Below are positions 9,032-19,987 of a stretch of 64,000 nucleotides of DNA, piece after piece. Made by a program: the position numbers and the translations under genes. A model generated the notes under the pieces. It saw only the letters and a program-made list of their open reading frames with translations, made no database searches and was not told where the DNA came from. Origin of the DNA: Alphaproteobacteria bacterium (GTDB lineage Bacteria; Pseudomonadota; Alphaproteobacteria; Rhizobiales; Rhizobiaceae). The stretch is taken from assembly GCA_018823835.1 (NCBI GenBank), contig JAHJHT010000008.1, forward strand, positions 248,001 to 312,000, in the 5' to 3' direction. Position 1 is the first letter of the stretch; each line of letters opens with the position of its first letter.

Positions 9032-9259
9032 AGATAATCCCGCTTCTCATCGACGGCCCGAACAATCGGCGTGCTCAATCTTTGAACGGTCGTACCATTA
9101 GACGGCGGGCGGCGATTTGTGAATAGCACGGCATAGGATGACCGCTTGCGGGATTCTGGCCGGCGGGGCTTTCGCGCGGCCCCCGGAGCGCCTAAGTGAC
9201 CGGAGGTGAGGGTCGCGTGCGTCAACCCATTCTGGACTGTGTTGCGGCAAAGGAGTTTC

Positions 9260-10075
9260 ATGAAGACGCTGGACGATGATGACGGACGCATTGCCCGGTC
9301 GGGGCGCACACTTGCTCAGCATCTCGAAATCGTGAGTTCTTTGGAAACCGATCCGAGGGGAGACGGTACGGTTACCCTCGACTTCGAAAGCGGCGACTTT
9401 TCCGGCTGGAGCGTCAGGCGCCTGGCAAGACCTTACTCCGCCGTCATCCAGAACGAAGTGGTCCGCGTCGGCACCAAAGCGTGCCGCTTTGAAATCCGGA
9501 AGGGAGACGAGGTTTCGCAGGGCCTGCGGGCGGAACTGCGCGACTGGTTCAACGCGCCGTTCGATACGGATATCTGGTATGGATTTTCGACCTTCATTCC
9601 CGCCGGCTTCAAGCCGCCCAGAGGTGTCGGCGTCGTCCTGGCGCAGTGGCACGATCAGGCGGAGATCGGCGACCCGTCCGGCAAACCGCCGCTTGCCATT
9701 CGCTATCTCGACGGTCGCCTGCGTTTCACCGGCGCCTTTGCCGAAGTTGCCTCGCACGACCCGGAAATGCGCTACGAATTCCACACGATCGACGCCATTC
9801 CTCACGATCAGTGGCTGGATTTTGCGTTCAGGATTCGATGGGGGAGAGAGGGCGAGTCCGAAATCGAGGCCTTTCTCGATGGTCGCGACCTCTTCCGGTT
9901 CAGCGGCCCGCTTGGCTACCGCAACCAGCAGCGCGGCCCGTATTTCAAGTTCGGGGTCTATGCGAGCGGGGAAATCGTCGATCCATTGATCGCCTACCAC
10001 GACAACTACAGCCGTGCCGGCAGTCTTGAAGCCGTCGATCCGTCCGTCCAGCATACGTTTCCGGCAGCACGGTGA
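9260..10075 (+). CDS. Polysaccharide-lyase-like (heparin lyase I superfamily) protein
   Basis: I start at the ATG at 9260 because AGGAG lies at 9251-9255. That gives 271 residues. The body is a predicted beta-jelly-roll with LDFESGDFSGW near 45-55, RAELRDWF, then WYGFSTFIPAGF, AQWHD and GPYFKFGVY. These features are typical of Polysacc_lyase (PF14099) and concanavalin-like glycan-cleaving enzymes. The N-terminus is polar and acidic with no signal peptide, which is odd for a secreted lyase. It could be exported by a type I system, act in the cytoplasm or merely bind glycan. It is coupled by a 4 bp overlap to the FkbM gene. Confidence 0.72.
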   Translation: MKTLDDDDGRIARSGRTLAQHLEIVSSLETDPRGDGTVTLDFESGDFSGWSVRRLARPYSAVIQNEVVRVGTKACRFEIRKGDEVSQGLRAELRDWFNAPFDTDIWYGFSTFIPAGFKPPRGVGVVLAQWHDQAEIGDPSGKPPLAIRYLDGRLRFTGAFAEVASHDPEMRYEFHTIDAIPHDQWLDFAFRIRWGREGESEIEAFLDGRDLFRFSGPLGYRNQQRGPYFKFGVYASGEIVDPLIAYHDNYSRAGSLEAVDPSVQHTFPAAR

Positions 10076-11346
10076 GTTCCGCAAGCACAGGCGGGCCGAC
10101 GCTCGCGATCATCGCACTTTCCGGCGAGGCACCCTCGGTGCCGACACGGCAGGGATCATTTGGAACTGTGACGGTTCATGCCCTGCCGAAGGGTGCGGCG
10201 CCGGATCGCGAGACGGCCCTTTCAGCGAGCATCGAAACGGCGCGGTCCGCCGGGGCGGACTGGATGATTGCCCTTGCGCCGGGCGAGTCGTTGACCGACG
10301 ACGCGCTCGAACTGGTTTCGCCGGCGCTCGATCTGTGCGACGCCATATTCGGCGCTGCCCACCTGACGGGCAGTGGCGATCCGGTTGCCAGGCTTACCCG
10401 GCTTGCCTTCGACACGGCCGACCGGTTGCCACATGCCTTGCTCAACTGGTGGATGCCAAATGCGCATTTCATCAGGGTCGAAACCGCGCACGGGGCGCTA
10501 GCGGCCTTGCGTTCGCCGGATACTGGACACTGGCGGCTGGACTACCTGTTTTCCCTCTGGGCCACCGCCAGATGCCTCAAATCGGCGCAGCCTCTGCTTG
10601 AACTGGATGAAGAGCCGCAACCGCTTGGCGCCCCGGCCAGGGAGCACGTCCTGCGCCACCTATCGGCGGTCCCCGTCTTTCTGCCGGTTGTTCACGGAGA
10701 CACCGAGTACTTCCTGCCCTACACGGGACAGAACGCCGGCATAGAGCGTGAACAGTCGCGCGGCCTGTTCTTCGAGGCGATGGAGCTCGAGGAACTGCGC
10801 AAGGCCGTCAAACCTCGCGCCCATATCGTCGATGTCGGCGCGAACACCGGCAACCACACAATCTTCTTCGCCGGCCCTATGCGCGCCGCTTCGGTAATGC
10901 CATTTGAGCCTCTCCCGGCGGCCGCGAGGGCCCTCGAGTCGGCAGTCCGCCGCAACGAGCTCTCCAATGTCGACCTGTCGAACCTCGGGATCGGCGTCGG
11001 CGACCGGGCGGGCAGGGCAAAGCTCACCTTCTCCGACAGGGGAGGACTGGGCGCGACCAGCCTCGTGCCCGATCCGGAGGGCGAAATCAGTGTCGCGACA
11101 CTCGATTCGATGGTATCGGGACCGGTCGATTTCCTGAAGATTGACGTTGAGGGGATGGAAATGAGCGTTCTGGCGGGAGCCGAGCAACTGATCCGGCGGA
11201 CCCGGCCGCTTATCTATATCGAGATCGCCAACGCCAACACCTCAGCCTTCGTCGAATGGCTGGACGCCGCCCGCTACCAGGTCGAGCGGATATTCACCGA
11301 CAAGGGGCACGCCAACTACCTGATTGCGCCGAAAGTTGTCGCCTGA
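10072..11346 (+). CDS. FkbM-family methyltransferase with an N-terminal glycosyltransferase-like extension
   Basis: The 424-residue protein starts with GTG overlapping the lyase-like stop. Residues about 235-415 are an FkbM SAM-dependent methyltransferase: [16 protein letters not shown] (motif I), [13 protein letters not shown], and [17 protein letters not shown]. The roughly 200 residues before this are not FkbM. They start with a beta strand and contain [21 protein letters not shown], reminiscent of GT-A family 2 enzymes but without a clear DxD. The protein may be a fusion of a degenerate glycosyltransferase and a sugar O-methylase acting on the locus glycan. Confidence 0.8.
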   Translation: MSSASTGGPTLAIIALSGEAPSVPTRQGSFGTVTVHALPKGAAPDRETALSASIETARSAGADWMIALAPGESLTDDALELVSPALDLCDAIFGAAHLTGSGDPVARLTRLAFDTADRLPHALLNWWMPNAHFIRVETAHGALAALRSPDTGHWRLDYLFSLWATARCLKSAQPLLELDEEPQPLGAPAREHVLRHLSAVPVFLPVVHGDTEYFLPYTGQNAGIEREQSRGLFFEAMELEELRKAVKPRAHIVDVGANTGNHTIFFAGPMRAASVMPFEPLPAAARALESAVRRNELSNVDLSNLGIGVGDRAGRAKLTFSDRGGLGATSLVPDPEGEISVATLDSMVSGPVDFLKIDVEGMEMSVLAGAEQLIRRTRPLIYIEIANANTSAFVEWLDAARYQVERIFTDKGHANYLIAPKVVA

Positions 11347-12370
11347 TGCATTTCCTGGTCACCGGAACTGCCGGCTTCATCGGCTTTCACGTCGCGCGTC
11401 GCCTGCTTCGCGACGGCCACACCGTGGTCGGCTTCGACGGCGTCACACCCTACTACGATGTCAAGCTAAAGCGCCGACGGCACGCTTCGCTCAACCAGAT
11501 GCCCGGGTTTTCGGCGGTCGAGGCGATGCTGGAGGATTCCGACGCGCTGCTCGGCGCGGCAGAAAAGAAAAAGCCCGACGTCGTGATACATCTCGCCGCG
11601 CAGGCAGGCGTTCGTCACAGCATCGAGGATCCCGAATCCTACGTCAGCGCCAATCTGTTCGGCATGCTGAAGGTGCTCGAACTCTGCCGCGCCATCCAGC
11701 CCAGGCACCTGGTGTTTTCCTCGACAAGTTCGGTCTACGGCATGTCGCACAAGCCGGAATTCGTCGAGAGCGACACCACCGACCGGCCTGTCTCCTTCTA
11801 CGCCGCAACGAAGAAGTCGGGCGAGGTCATGGCCCACTCCTATGCGCATCTCTTCGGCATTCCGACCACGGTTTGCCGCTTCTTCACGGTCTATGGCCCG
11901 AGCGGCCGACCCGACATGTCGCTCTACAAGTTCGTGCGGTCGATCCTGAATGACGAGCCGATCGACGTGTTCGGCGAAGGCAAGCACGAGCGTGACTTCA
12001 CCTATATCGACGACCTCGTGGAGGCGATCGTGCGCCTAGTCGACTGCGTGCCCGAAACCGGCAATCCGGTGGCACAGGACGGCGTGACCGACTCCCTGTC
12101 GCTCGTTGCGCCCTATCGCGAGGTCAACATTGCCGGCGGCAAGACGGTTGGCCTGATGCGCTACATCGAACTGATCGAGGTGATTCTGGGCAAGCGCGCC
12201 AAGCTGAACATGCTGCCGATGCAGCCCGGAGACGTCATGCGCACCACCGCATCGCCCGCGCTCCTCAAGGCGCTGACCGGCTACCAGCCCGAAACCGACA
12301 TCAGGAAGGGACTGGAGAAGTTCATCGCCTGGTATCTCGACGAAATACACGACGCCGGACGGGCGTCCCG

Positions 12371-12374
<4 letters not shown>
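11346..12374 (+). CDS. UDP-glucuronate 4-epimerase (LpsL/CapI-type NAD-dependent epimerase)
   Basis: The 342-residue extended SDR has the NAD-binding GTAGFIG at residues 7-13, the SSTSSVYG segment, the catalytic YAATKKSG (Y-x3-K) near 147-154, and [14 protein letters not shown], which is characteristic of UDP-GlcA 4-epimerases. The start at 11346 overlaps the preceding stop as TGATG; the longer frame upstream is FkbM sequence. Its product would be UDP-galacturonate. The next gene can supply a UDP-uronic acid, so the pair fits a uronic-acid-containing surface polysaccharide. A UDP-GlcNAcA epimerase role is the main alternative. Confidence 0.88.
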
Positions 12375-13648
<1,274 letters not shown>

Positions 13649-13666
13649 GCCGCATGTGGCCAACTG

Positions 13667-13688
13667 CCCGGCGACGGAAATCGCCGGG
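13667..13688. terminator. Stem-loop between convergent genes
   Basis: A perfect 8 bp stem (CCCGGCGA with TCGCCGGG) and a 6-base loop lie between the stop of the dehydrogenase gene and the stop of the convergent UxaA gene. There is no T-run, so if it terminates it is a weak or factor-assisted bidirectional terminator. Confidence 0.5.
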
Positions 13689-13696
13689 GCCGTCAC

Positions 13697-15265
13697 CTAC
13701 ATCGTCGCGCCGATCTGCCAGGGCACGAACTCGTTGTCGCCGTAGCCCAGTTCTTCCGATTTCGTCTTCTTGCCGGAAGCCACGGCCAGGATCTCGCGGA
13801 AGATCTCCTCGCCCTTTTCCTGCAATGTCACGCCATCGAGGATGTCGCCGCAGTTGATATCCATGTCGTCGACCATGCGCTCGTACATCGGCGTGTTGGT
13901 CGCCAGCTTGATCGACGGCGTCGGCTTGCAGCCATAGGCCGAACCACGGCCGGTCGTGAAGGCCAACATGTTGGCGCCACCCGCGACTTGGCCGGTCGCA
14001 GCGACCGGGTCGTAGCCTGGCGTGTCCATGAACACGAAACCTTTTTCCGTCACCGGATCGGCGTAGTGGTAGACGGCGTTCATGGTAGTCGATCCGCCCT
14101 TCGCCGCCGCGCCGAGCGACTTTTCCAGGATGGTCGTCAACCCGCCGAGCTTGTTGCCGGGCGAGGGGTTGTTGTTCATCTCCATGTTGTTGCGGGCGGT
14201 ATAGTCTTCCCACCAATGGATGATCTCGATCAGCTTCTCGCCGACTTCCTTGTTCTTCGCACGACGCGTGAGCAGGTGTTCGGCGCCATAGATTTCCGGA
14301 GTCTCCGACAGGATCGCGGTGCCGCCGTTCCTGACCAGCATGTCGGCCGCGACTCCAAGAGCCGGGTTGGCGGTGATGCCGGAATAGCCGTCCGATCCGC
14401 CGCACTGCAGGGCCAGCATGAGTTCCGAGGCAAGTAGCGTTTCGCGCCGCGCCGCATTGACCGTCGGCAGCATCGCCATCACGGCCTCCACGCCAGCTGC
14501 TACCGTCTTTTTCGTGCCGCCGACTTCCTGGATCGTCATGGTCCGGAAAGTCTCGCTCTCCTGCACGCCGTAGGCTTCCTTGAAGCGCGGGATCTGGAAC
14601 CCTTCGCAGCCGAGGCCGACCATGATGACGCCGCCCATGTTGGGGTTGGTCGCATAGCCCCAGGTGGTCTTCTTCAGCGTGTCGAAGATCACGCCGCGAT
14701 AGTCGATGACGCAGCCATTGGCCTGCTTGAGCGCCACGATGCCATCGATGTTGGGATAGTCGTCGAGGATGCCCGAGCGCTCGATTTCCTTGGCGATGAA
14801 GCCGGCAACCGTCGTCGAGCAATTCACGCTGGTCAGGATGCCGACATAATTGCGCGTACCCGCCTTGCCGTTGGCGCGGCGGAAGCCCTCGAAGGTGGCC
14901 TGTTCGGCGACGGGCAGCACGTTCTCCGGCCGCGCGCCCTGCGCGATCTGGTAGTCGCGCTCGAAGGCGCCGTGCTCCGGGCCCATGTCGCAATTGTGCT
15001 CGTGCACCCAGTCGCCTGGCACGATGGCCTGATTTGCGAAGCCGATGATCTGGCCGAATTTCCTGACGGGTTCGCCCTGCGCGATCGGCACGACGGCAAC
15101 CTTGTGGCCGAACGGGATGCGCTGCCGGGCGGCTACGCCCTCGGCAACGATTGCGCCGGCCTCGGTTCTCTCGGTCGCGACGACGACATTGTCCTCGTCG
15201 CTCAGGCGAAGGGTCTTGGCTACTATTTCCAACATTTCAGATCGTTCCAGATTGAGCTTGACCAT
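13697..15265 (-). CDS. UxaA-family sugar-acid dehydratase (altronate/galactarate dehydratase type)
   Basis: The 522-residue protein is a full-length member. An N-terminal SAF domain (about 15-105) includes PFGHKVAVVPIAQGEPV and GDWVHEHN, and the UxaA catalytic domain (about 130-515) has LQCGGSDGYSGITANPALG and a C-terminal DxNCGDIL. It removes water from a sugar acid to give a 2-keto-3-deoxy acid. An internal ATG at 15235 just before LEIVAKTLRL is a possible shorter start. It is the distal gene of a minus-strand sugar uptake cluster, 58 bp after an aldo/keto reductase. A diverged paralogue is at 54005. The substrate acid is unknown. Confidence 0.85.
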   Translation of the reverse strand: MVKLNLERSEMLEIVAKTLRLSDEDNVVVATERTEAGAIVAEGVAARQRIPFGHKVAVVPIAQGEPVRKFGQIIGFANQAIVPGDWVHEHNCDMGPEHGAFERDYQIAQGARPENVLPVAEQATFEGFRRANGKAGTRNYVGILTSVNCSTTVAGFIAKEIERSGILDDYPNIDGIVALKQANGCVIDYRGVIFDTLKKTTWGYATNPNMGGVIMVGLGCEGFQIPRFKEAYGVQESETFRTMTIQEVGGTKKTVAAGVEAVMAMLPTVNAARRETLLASELMLALQCGGSDGYSGITANPALGVAADMLVRNGGTAILSETPEIYGAEHLLTRRAKNKEVGEKLIEIIHWWEDYTARNNMEMNNNPSPGNKLGGLTTILEKSLGAAAKGGSTTMNAVYHYADPVTEKGFVFMDTPGYDPVAATGQVAGGANMLAFTTGRGSAYGCKPTPSIKLATNTPMYERMVDDMDINCGDILDGVTLQEKGEEIFREILAVASGKKTKSEELGYGDNEFVPWQIGATM

Positions 15266-15323
15266 CTACAGCAGCATGCATGGCGACGCTACCAGTGGTT
15301 TGCCGCGGTTGCCGGGCGAGGGT

Positions 15324-16346
15324 TCAGCCGGTAGGCGCATCGTTCCGCATGAGCCCCTCGGCCTTCAGGTCGCGCCACAGGTCCTGGGGAATCTTCTTGT
15401 CCAGGATATTGCGGTTGCTGATGACCTCCTGCGGCCGCTGGCCGCCCGGTATCAGGGACACGACCGACGGGTGCATCAACGGGAACTGCAGCGCCGCCTC
15501 GATCAGGGCCACGCCATGACGCTTGCAGACGGCCTCGATCAGGGCAACGCGCTCGAGTATTTCCTTCGGCGCTTCGTCGTAATTGTAGAAGGAGCCCGGT
15601 TTCGGTCCCGTCGCCAGGATGCCGGAATTGTAGGGGCCGCCCAGAACGATGCCGATATCGCGCTTTTCGCAGAGCGGCAGGAAGGTCTCCAGCGCTTCCT
15701 GCTCCAGCAGCGTGTATCGGCCGGCAAGCAGGAACAGGTCGAAGTCACCGCGCTCCGCCAGCGTCTGGCAGACCTGCCATTCGTTGATGCCGCCGCCGAA
15801 AGCCTTGATCACGCCCTGATCGCGCAGCGCCAGCATGGCGTAGTAGCCGCCGCGCATGAACTCGTCGATACGCGCGTCCGAAGCGGCCTTGGAGCCATGG
15901 GTGAAGATATCGACGTCGTGCACGAAGAGGATGTCGATGCGGTCGACGCCTATCCGCTCGAAGGAGGCCTCGAAGGAGCGCATGACCCCGTCATAGCTGT
16001 AATCGTAGATCTCGCGCCGGGACGGCGTATCGAAGAACTTTCCGATCCCGGTCCGCTGGTCGGGCGGGCAGACTTCGAGCAGACGTCCCGCCTTGGTCGA
16101 AAGCAGGTAGTCGTCGCGCTTCTTGCCGCGCAGGAACTGGTTGAGACGGGTCTCGGAAAGGCCAAGGCCATAGAGCGGCGCCGTGTCGAAATAGCGGACG
16201 CCCGAATCCCAGGCCGCCTCGAGAGTGGCCTGTGCGTCCTCGTCCGAAACGGTGCGGTAGAGATTGCCCAGCGGGGCCGTACCGAAACCGAGTTCCGTAA
16301 AGTGCAGCCCGTTGCCGGCGCAACGCTGCCAATGCCTGGTCTTCAT
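15324..16346 (-). CDS. Aldo/keto reductase, D-threo-aldose 1-dehydrogenase-like
   Basis: I start at the ATG at 16346 because a GGAGGA lies just upstream on the minus strand. This gives 340 residues. The (beta/alpha)8 AKR features are visible: GFGTAPLGNLY near the N-terminus, YFDTAPLYGLGLSE (catalytic D and Y, about 50-60), STKAGR with the catalytic lysine near 84, and VHDVD as the His-bearing strand. Relatives oxidise L-fucose, D-arabinose or other aldoses to lactones. Together with the SDR, the ABC importer and the UxaA dehydratase this suggests a non-phosphorylative sugar oxidation route. Confidence 0.83.
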   Translation of the reverse strand: MKTRHWQRCAGNGLHFTELGFGTAPLGNLYRTVSDEDAQATLEAAWDSGVRYFDTAPLYGLGLSETRLNQFLRGKKRDDYLLSTKAGRLLEVCPPDQRTGIGKFFDTPSRREIYDYSYDGVMRSFEASFERIGVDRIDILFVHDVDIFTHGSKAASDARIDEFMRGGYYAMLALRDQGVIKAFGGGINEWQVCQTLAERGDFDLFLLAGRYTLLEQEALETFLPLCEKRDIGIVLGGPYNSGILATGPKPGSFYNYDEAPKEILERVALIEAVCKRHGVALIEAALQFPLMHPSVVSLIPGGQRPQEVISNRNILDKKIPQDLWRDLKAEGLMRNDAPTG

Positions 16347-16465
16347 GAGATTCCGTCCTCCAATCATATTCTAGCATATCCGGCGTGGGTCAAAAGGCCC
16401 GCTGGCATGGAAGTGGTCCGTGCGCGATTCAATTGCCTGCGTGCAGATCGGATGCCGCCAGCAGC

Positions 16466-17086
16466 CTAGAGCGGCAGCCTTCGAACCATCAGATCGGTCG
16501 AGGGCAGGGGCGCGAAGCCAAGCTTCGCGTAGAACGCCCTTGCGCCGAGGTTTTGTGGATGGACATCGAGGAACATCCCCTTCGACCCGGCCTTGGAAAG
16601 GCGCTGCATGAGGAGCGTCATGGCCTTGCGGCCGATGCCGCGTCCGCGCGCCTGTTCCAGCAGGTCGATATGGCCGTGCGAGGGGTAGTCGGCCACGACG
16701 TCCGCAGCGATGGGCTCGGGGTGATGGATCATGCGGCGCGCCCAGTCGCTTCCCCGCCATGTCGAGGGATCTGGGTCCGGATCGTTGAGCGCCCCGCGCA
16801 GCTTCGGGTACCACTCCCGCTCTGCCCGGTCGTTGAACCCTGCGGTATCCGGCGCTCCGAACAGATAACCGCAGACGCCGTCGGGCGAATCCACCACGAA
16901 GGCGAGGTCCGGTTCCAGGACCCGGTAGGGCAGGCAGTAGATCTGGCCAAGCAGGTTTGGGTCGTCCTCGCGCGCGCTGGCATCTTGTCCGGCATCGCCG
17001 GTGAGCAGGCAGACGCGGCAGATCGCGGCGTCGTCTGCGGCGGTCGCCTGCCGCAGGAAAAAACCGTCGCCGAAGTCGATCTCCAT
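16466..17086 (-). CDS. GNAT-family N-acetyltransferase
   Basis: The 206-residue protein starts at 17086 and shares one base with the SDR stop (TGATG). It carries the acetyl-CoA-binding motif QARGRGIGRKAM near residues 150-161 and ends with LGARAFYAKLGFAPL, the usual GNAT C-terminal strand. The insertion RGALNDPDPDPSTW and the helix before it resemble fungal and bacterial GNATs related to the acetyltransferase part of NagZ or OGA-linked proteins. Its place inside a sugar operon suggests an amino-sugar or sugar-related acceptor, but this is a guess. Confidence 0.8.
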   Translation of the reverse strand: MEIDFGDGFFLRQATAADDAAICRVCLLTGDAGQDASAREDDPNLLGQIYCLPYRVLEPDLAFVVDSPDGVCGYLFGAPDTAGFNDRAEREWYPKLRGALNDPDPDPSTWRGSDWARRMIHHPEPIAADVVADYPSHGHIDLLEQARGRGIGRKAMTLLMQRLSKAGSKGMFLDVHPQNLGARAFYAKLGFAPLPSTDLMVRRLPL

Positions 17087-17853
17087 CAGGGGTTGATGCG
17101 GAAGTTGGCGCCTTCCGGCAGCAACTGCCCGCCATCGACGACGAGAGTGGTGCCAGTGATGTAGCTCGCCTCGTCGGATGCCAGGAACAGGAAGGCGTTG
17201 GCGATGTCTCGCACGTGACCAAGCCGGCCGAGCGGGATCGCGTCGCGCATGGACTGGATGAAGTCCGCCGAGCGATGCTCGCCGACGCCCTCGGTCTCGA
17301 TGTTGCCGGGTTCGACGCCATTGACGCAGATGCCGTAGCCAGAAAATTCGAGTGCCGCCGCCCGGATGAAGCCGTTGATACCGGCTTTGCTGGCGGAGTA
17401 ATGCGCCTGGCCAGGCATGGTGACATGCGGTCCGGTGATCGACGAGGTGAAGAGCAGCCGGCCGGAACCCTGCGCCTTCATGGCAGGCAGCGCCGCGCGA
17501 GCCGCGAGAAAGCAACCCTTGAGGTTCACGCCGAGCACCCGGTCCCAGTCTTCCGGTTCGGTGTCCTCGATCAGCTGCCACGGATAGATGCCCGCGTTCT
17601 GTACCAGGATATCGAGGCTGCCATATGTATCGAGCGCCAGCGCGACGGCCGCCTTGGCGTCGTCGAAACGCGAGATATCGGTGGCGATGAATGCCGCGCC
17701 GAGCTCGCGTGCGGTCGCCGCTCCGGTCTCGGCCTCGCTGTCGGCGATGACGAGGCGCGCCCCTTCCTCGGCGAAACGCGTCGCGACGGCCTTGCCGATG
17801 CCGCGGGCGGCACCGATCACGAGGGCGACTTTCCCGTCGAGACGTCCGGTCAT
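17086..17853 (-). CDS. SDR-family sugar or alcohol dehydrogenase
   Basis: The 255-residue classical SDR has the cofactor motif GAARGIGKAVA (about 14-24), NAGIY, the catalytic Ser region SSITG, and YSASK with the catalytic Tyr/Lys near 153-157. The C-terminal VVDGGQLLPEG is typical. Asp near residue 37 after strand 2 suggests NAD+ preference. It overlaps the permease gene by 4 bp and the GNAT gene by 1 bp. It probably oxidises the imported sugar or its derivative; the substrate is not known. Confidence 0.85.
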   Translation of the reverse strand: MTGRLDGKVALVIGAARGIGKAVATRFAEEGARLVIADSEAETGAATARELGAAFIATDISRFDDAKAAVALALDTYGSLDILVQNAGIYPWQLIEDTEPEDWDRVLGVNLKGCFLAARAALPAMKAQGSGRLLFTSSITGPHVTMPGQAHYSASKAGINGFIRAAALEFSGYGICVNGVEPGNIETEGVGEHRSADFIQSMRDAIPLGRLGHVRDIANAFLFLASDEASYITGTTLVVDGGQLLPEGANFRINP

Positions 17854-18845
17854 GCGAGCCTCTGCCTTATCGAGTGCTTGGCGGTGTCGAGCAGCACGGC
17901 GGCCAGCACGAGCAAGCCATGTATCACCTGGGTGTAGTGGGCTGGAAGCCCCATCAGGTTGATGGCCGTGTTGATCGAGGACAGCAGAAGCACGCCGGCA
18001 TAGACGCCGGGCAGCGCGCCGACGCCGCCCTTCAGGCTGACGCCGCCGATGACGACCGCCGCAAATGCATTGAACAGCATGCCGGTGCCGAGATTGGCCG
18101 TGGCGCCCGACGTGCGGATGGCTAGCAGCCAGCCGGCCAATGCCGCCGTGGCGCCGGCAAGCACGAAAGCGAGCATCAGGATGCGGTCGACCTTGATGCC
18201 GGCGCGAAAGGCCGCGGCTTCGTTGCCGCCGATCATGATCAGGTGTCTGCCGAAACGGGTCTTCGCCATGACGAAGGAGAAGCCGACGAAGCAGAGGATG
18301 GCGACCCACGCCGTCAGGGGCACGCCGGCCAGGCGCTGGATGCCGAGCCAACGGATCGCCGGCGCGAGGTCCTGTGCCGAGCGTCCGCCTGACACCGCCA
18401 CAACAAGTCCGCGCACCCAGATGAAGGCGGCGAGCGTGACGATGAAGGCGCTCATCTTGACCTTGACGACCAGATAGCCGTTGAGAGCGCCGATCAGCCC
18501 TCCAACCAGGATGCCGCCCAGCAGCGAGACGGGGACGGCCATCCATGCCGGTGTGAACTGGATGCCGAGCCCGATGCCGGCCGAGCAGAACAGGATGCCC
18601 GTCACCATTGCCGAAAGCGCCGCCACGGATTCGACCGAAAGGTCCATGTGGCCGGAGATGATGACCAGCGCCAGGCCGATGGCCATGACGCCGAGCACGC
18701 TCGATTGCTCGACGATGTTGGCGAAGATGCCGATCTGGAAATAGTGCGGGATGGTCGCCGAGAAGATGACGAGCACCGCCAGCAACATGAACCAGACGAG
18801 ATTGTCGAGAATGAACTCGAGGATGCGGCGGTAGCGTGGGTTCAT
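17850..18845 (-). CDS. RbsC-type sugar ABC transporter permease
   Basis: This 331-residue integral membrane protein has about eight to ten hydrophobic segments and belongs to the BPD_transp_2 family. SGHMDLSVESVAALS corresponds to the conserved DLSVG-like loop and ATNLGTGMLFNAFAAVVIGGVSLKGG to the family's signature near the C-terminus. I use the ATG at 18845; a TTG at 18854 is possible but lies too close to the GGAG. It pairs with the RbsB-like binding protein upstream and the ATPase at 19988. A stem-loop sits between binding protein and permease. Confidence 0.9.
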   Translation of the reverse strand: MNPRYRRILEFILDNLVWFMLLAVLVIFSATIPHYFQIGIFANIVEQSSVLGVMAIGLALVIISGHMDLSVESVAALSAMVTGILFCSAGIGLGIQFTPAWMAVPVSLLGGILVGGLIGALNGYLVVKVKMSAFIVTLAAFIWVRGLVVAVSGGRSAQDLAPAIRWLGIQRLAGVPLTAWVAILCFVGFSFVMAKTRFGRHLIMIGGNEAAAFRAGIKVDRILMLAFVLAGATAALAGWLLAIRTSGATANLGTGMLFNAFAAVVIGGVSLKGGVGALPGVYAGVLLLSSINTAINLMGLPAHYTQVIHGLLVLAAVLLDTAKHSIRQRLA

Positions 18846-18869
18846 CGGTGACAAGGACTCCGGGGGTTT

Positions 18870-18894
18870 CCGGACCGCCTGAGTGGCGGTCCGG
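18870..18894 (-). other. Intercistronic stem-loop between binding protein and permease genes
   Basis: A perfect 10 bp stem (CCGGACCGCC with GGCGGTCCGG) with a 5-base loop TGAGT lies 14 bp after the binding-protein stop and before the permease start. In ABC operons such hairpins often protect the 3' end of the binding-protein mRNA, giving more binding protein than permease. There is no T-run, so full termination is less likely. Confidence 0.6.
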
Positions 18895-18908
18895 TTCGTG
18901 ACATGTCG

Positions 18909-19949
18909 CTATTCGACCGAAGTCACCGTGTCGGTGGGCGGCTGCATGTTGCCCCAGAAGGCGGGGTTGTCGATGTTGTCCTTGGTGATGGCAGCGCCCG
19001 GGATCTTGATGTTGGGACCCCATTCTTCCATCGTGACCGTCGACTTCAGGCCAAGCACGTCATACTCGCCGGGCTTGATCTCTTCCTTGGCGACAATCTT
19101 GTCCATGAACATCGCGATCGCCGCAGCCTGGGCATAGAGCGGCTGTTCGACCTCGACCTGCATCCAGCCCTTGCGGATCAGGTCGAGACCGACCGGAGCG
19201 CCGTTGGAGCTCAGCATGTAGACATCGCCCGGCTTCTTGCCTGCCGATTCCAGAGACGCGACCGCTGCTACCGAAAGGTGGGCGGCATGGTTGAAGATCA
19301 GGTCGATGTCGGGGTTGGCCAGCATCTGGTCGGCGACGATCGTGCCGGCATTGCTTGCCTCCCACTGCATGGCGGGCTTCGTGATGATGGTGACGTCCGG
19401 AAATGCCGCCATCTTCTCCTCGAAGCCTTTCTGGATATCGAGCGTGTAGGGGTCGCCCGGATCGCCCAGTACCTGCAGCACCTTGCCTTTCACGGCGCCG
19501 TTCTTTTCCTTCAGCAGGCGTTCAACCTCGCCGGCCGCGACGTAGCCGATCTCGATGGTTCCGGCGACGGAGGTAAAGGCCGATGGCGTGGACGTGATCT
19601 GGCGATCGAACTCGATCACGGGAATTCCCGCGGCCATCGCCTTCTCGATTGAGGGCTTCAGGGCATTGAAGTCGACCGCCGCAAGGACGATTGCCGCCGG
19701 CTTCAGGGCGATCACGTCGTTCATCTGCGACTGCTGGAGGTCGGTCTTGTTGTCCGCATTCAGCGTCGTCATTTCGTAGCCGACCTGCTTGAGGAACATC
19801 TCCAGCGCGCTCACCGAGCCGGTCTGGAACTCGTCGAGCAGGGTCGGGACCATGTAGTAGACTTTGCCCTTCGCCTGGGCGAAGGCCGGCGTCAGCAGGG
19901 CGAGGGCCACTGCCAAGGCGCCGAAGATGGCGAGAAGTTTGCGCTTCAT
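18909..19949 (-). CDS. RbsB-type periplasmic sugar-binding protein
   Basis: The 346-residue protein has a clear Sec signal peptide (KRKLL, then a hydrophobic run to AFAQA, residues 1-26). The Peripla_BP_4 two-lobed fold follows: [44 protein letters not shown], and [19 protein letters not shown] start at the ATG at 19949, which has AGGAG at the right distance. It delivers the sugar to the permease and ATPase encoded on either side. The ligand is unknown; the fold family binds pyranoses, pentoses and polyols. Confidence 0.9.
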   Translation of the reverse strand: MKRKLLAIFGALAVALALLTPAFAQAKGKVYYMVPTLLDEFQTGSVSALEMFLKQVGYEMTTLNADNKTDLQQSQMNDVIALKPAAIVLAAVDFNALKPSIEKAMAAGIPVIEFDRQITSTPSAFTSVAGTIEIGYVAAGEVERLLKEKNGAVKGKVLQVLGDPGDPYTLDIQKGFEEKMAAFPDVTIITKPAMQWEASNAGTIVADQMLANPDIDLIFNHAAHLSVAAVASLESAGKKPGDVYMLSSNGAPVGLDLIRKGWMQVEVEQPLYAQAAAIAMFMDKIVAKEEIKPGEYDVLGLKSTVTMEEWGPNIKIPGAAITKDNIDNPAFWGNMQPPTDTVTSVE

Positions 19950-19987
19950 ATCGTTCGCTCCTGTCGTGCCGGACCTTCTTGTTCCCG

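Noticed and set aside
9032..9259. Possible hairpin around GGGG...CCCC in the divergent glycan control region
   Set aside because: Pairing needs bulges and is not convincing; the region is better described simply as a shared promoter region.
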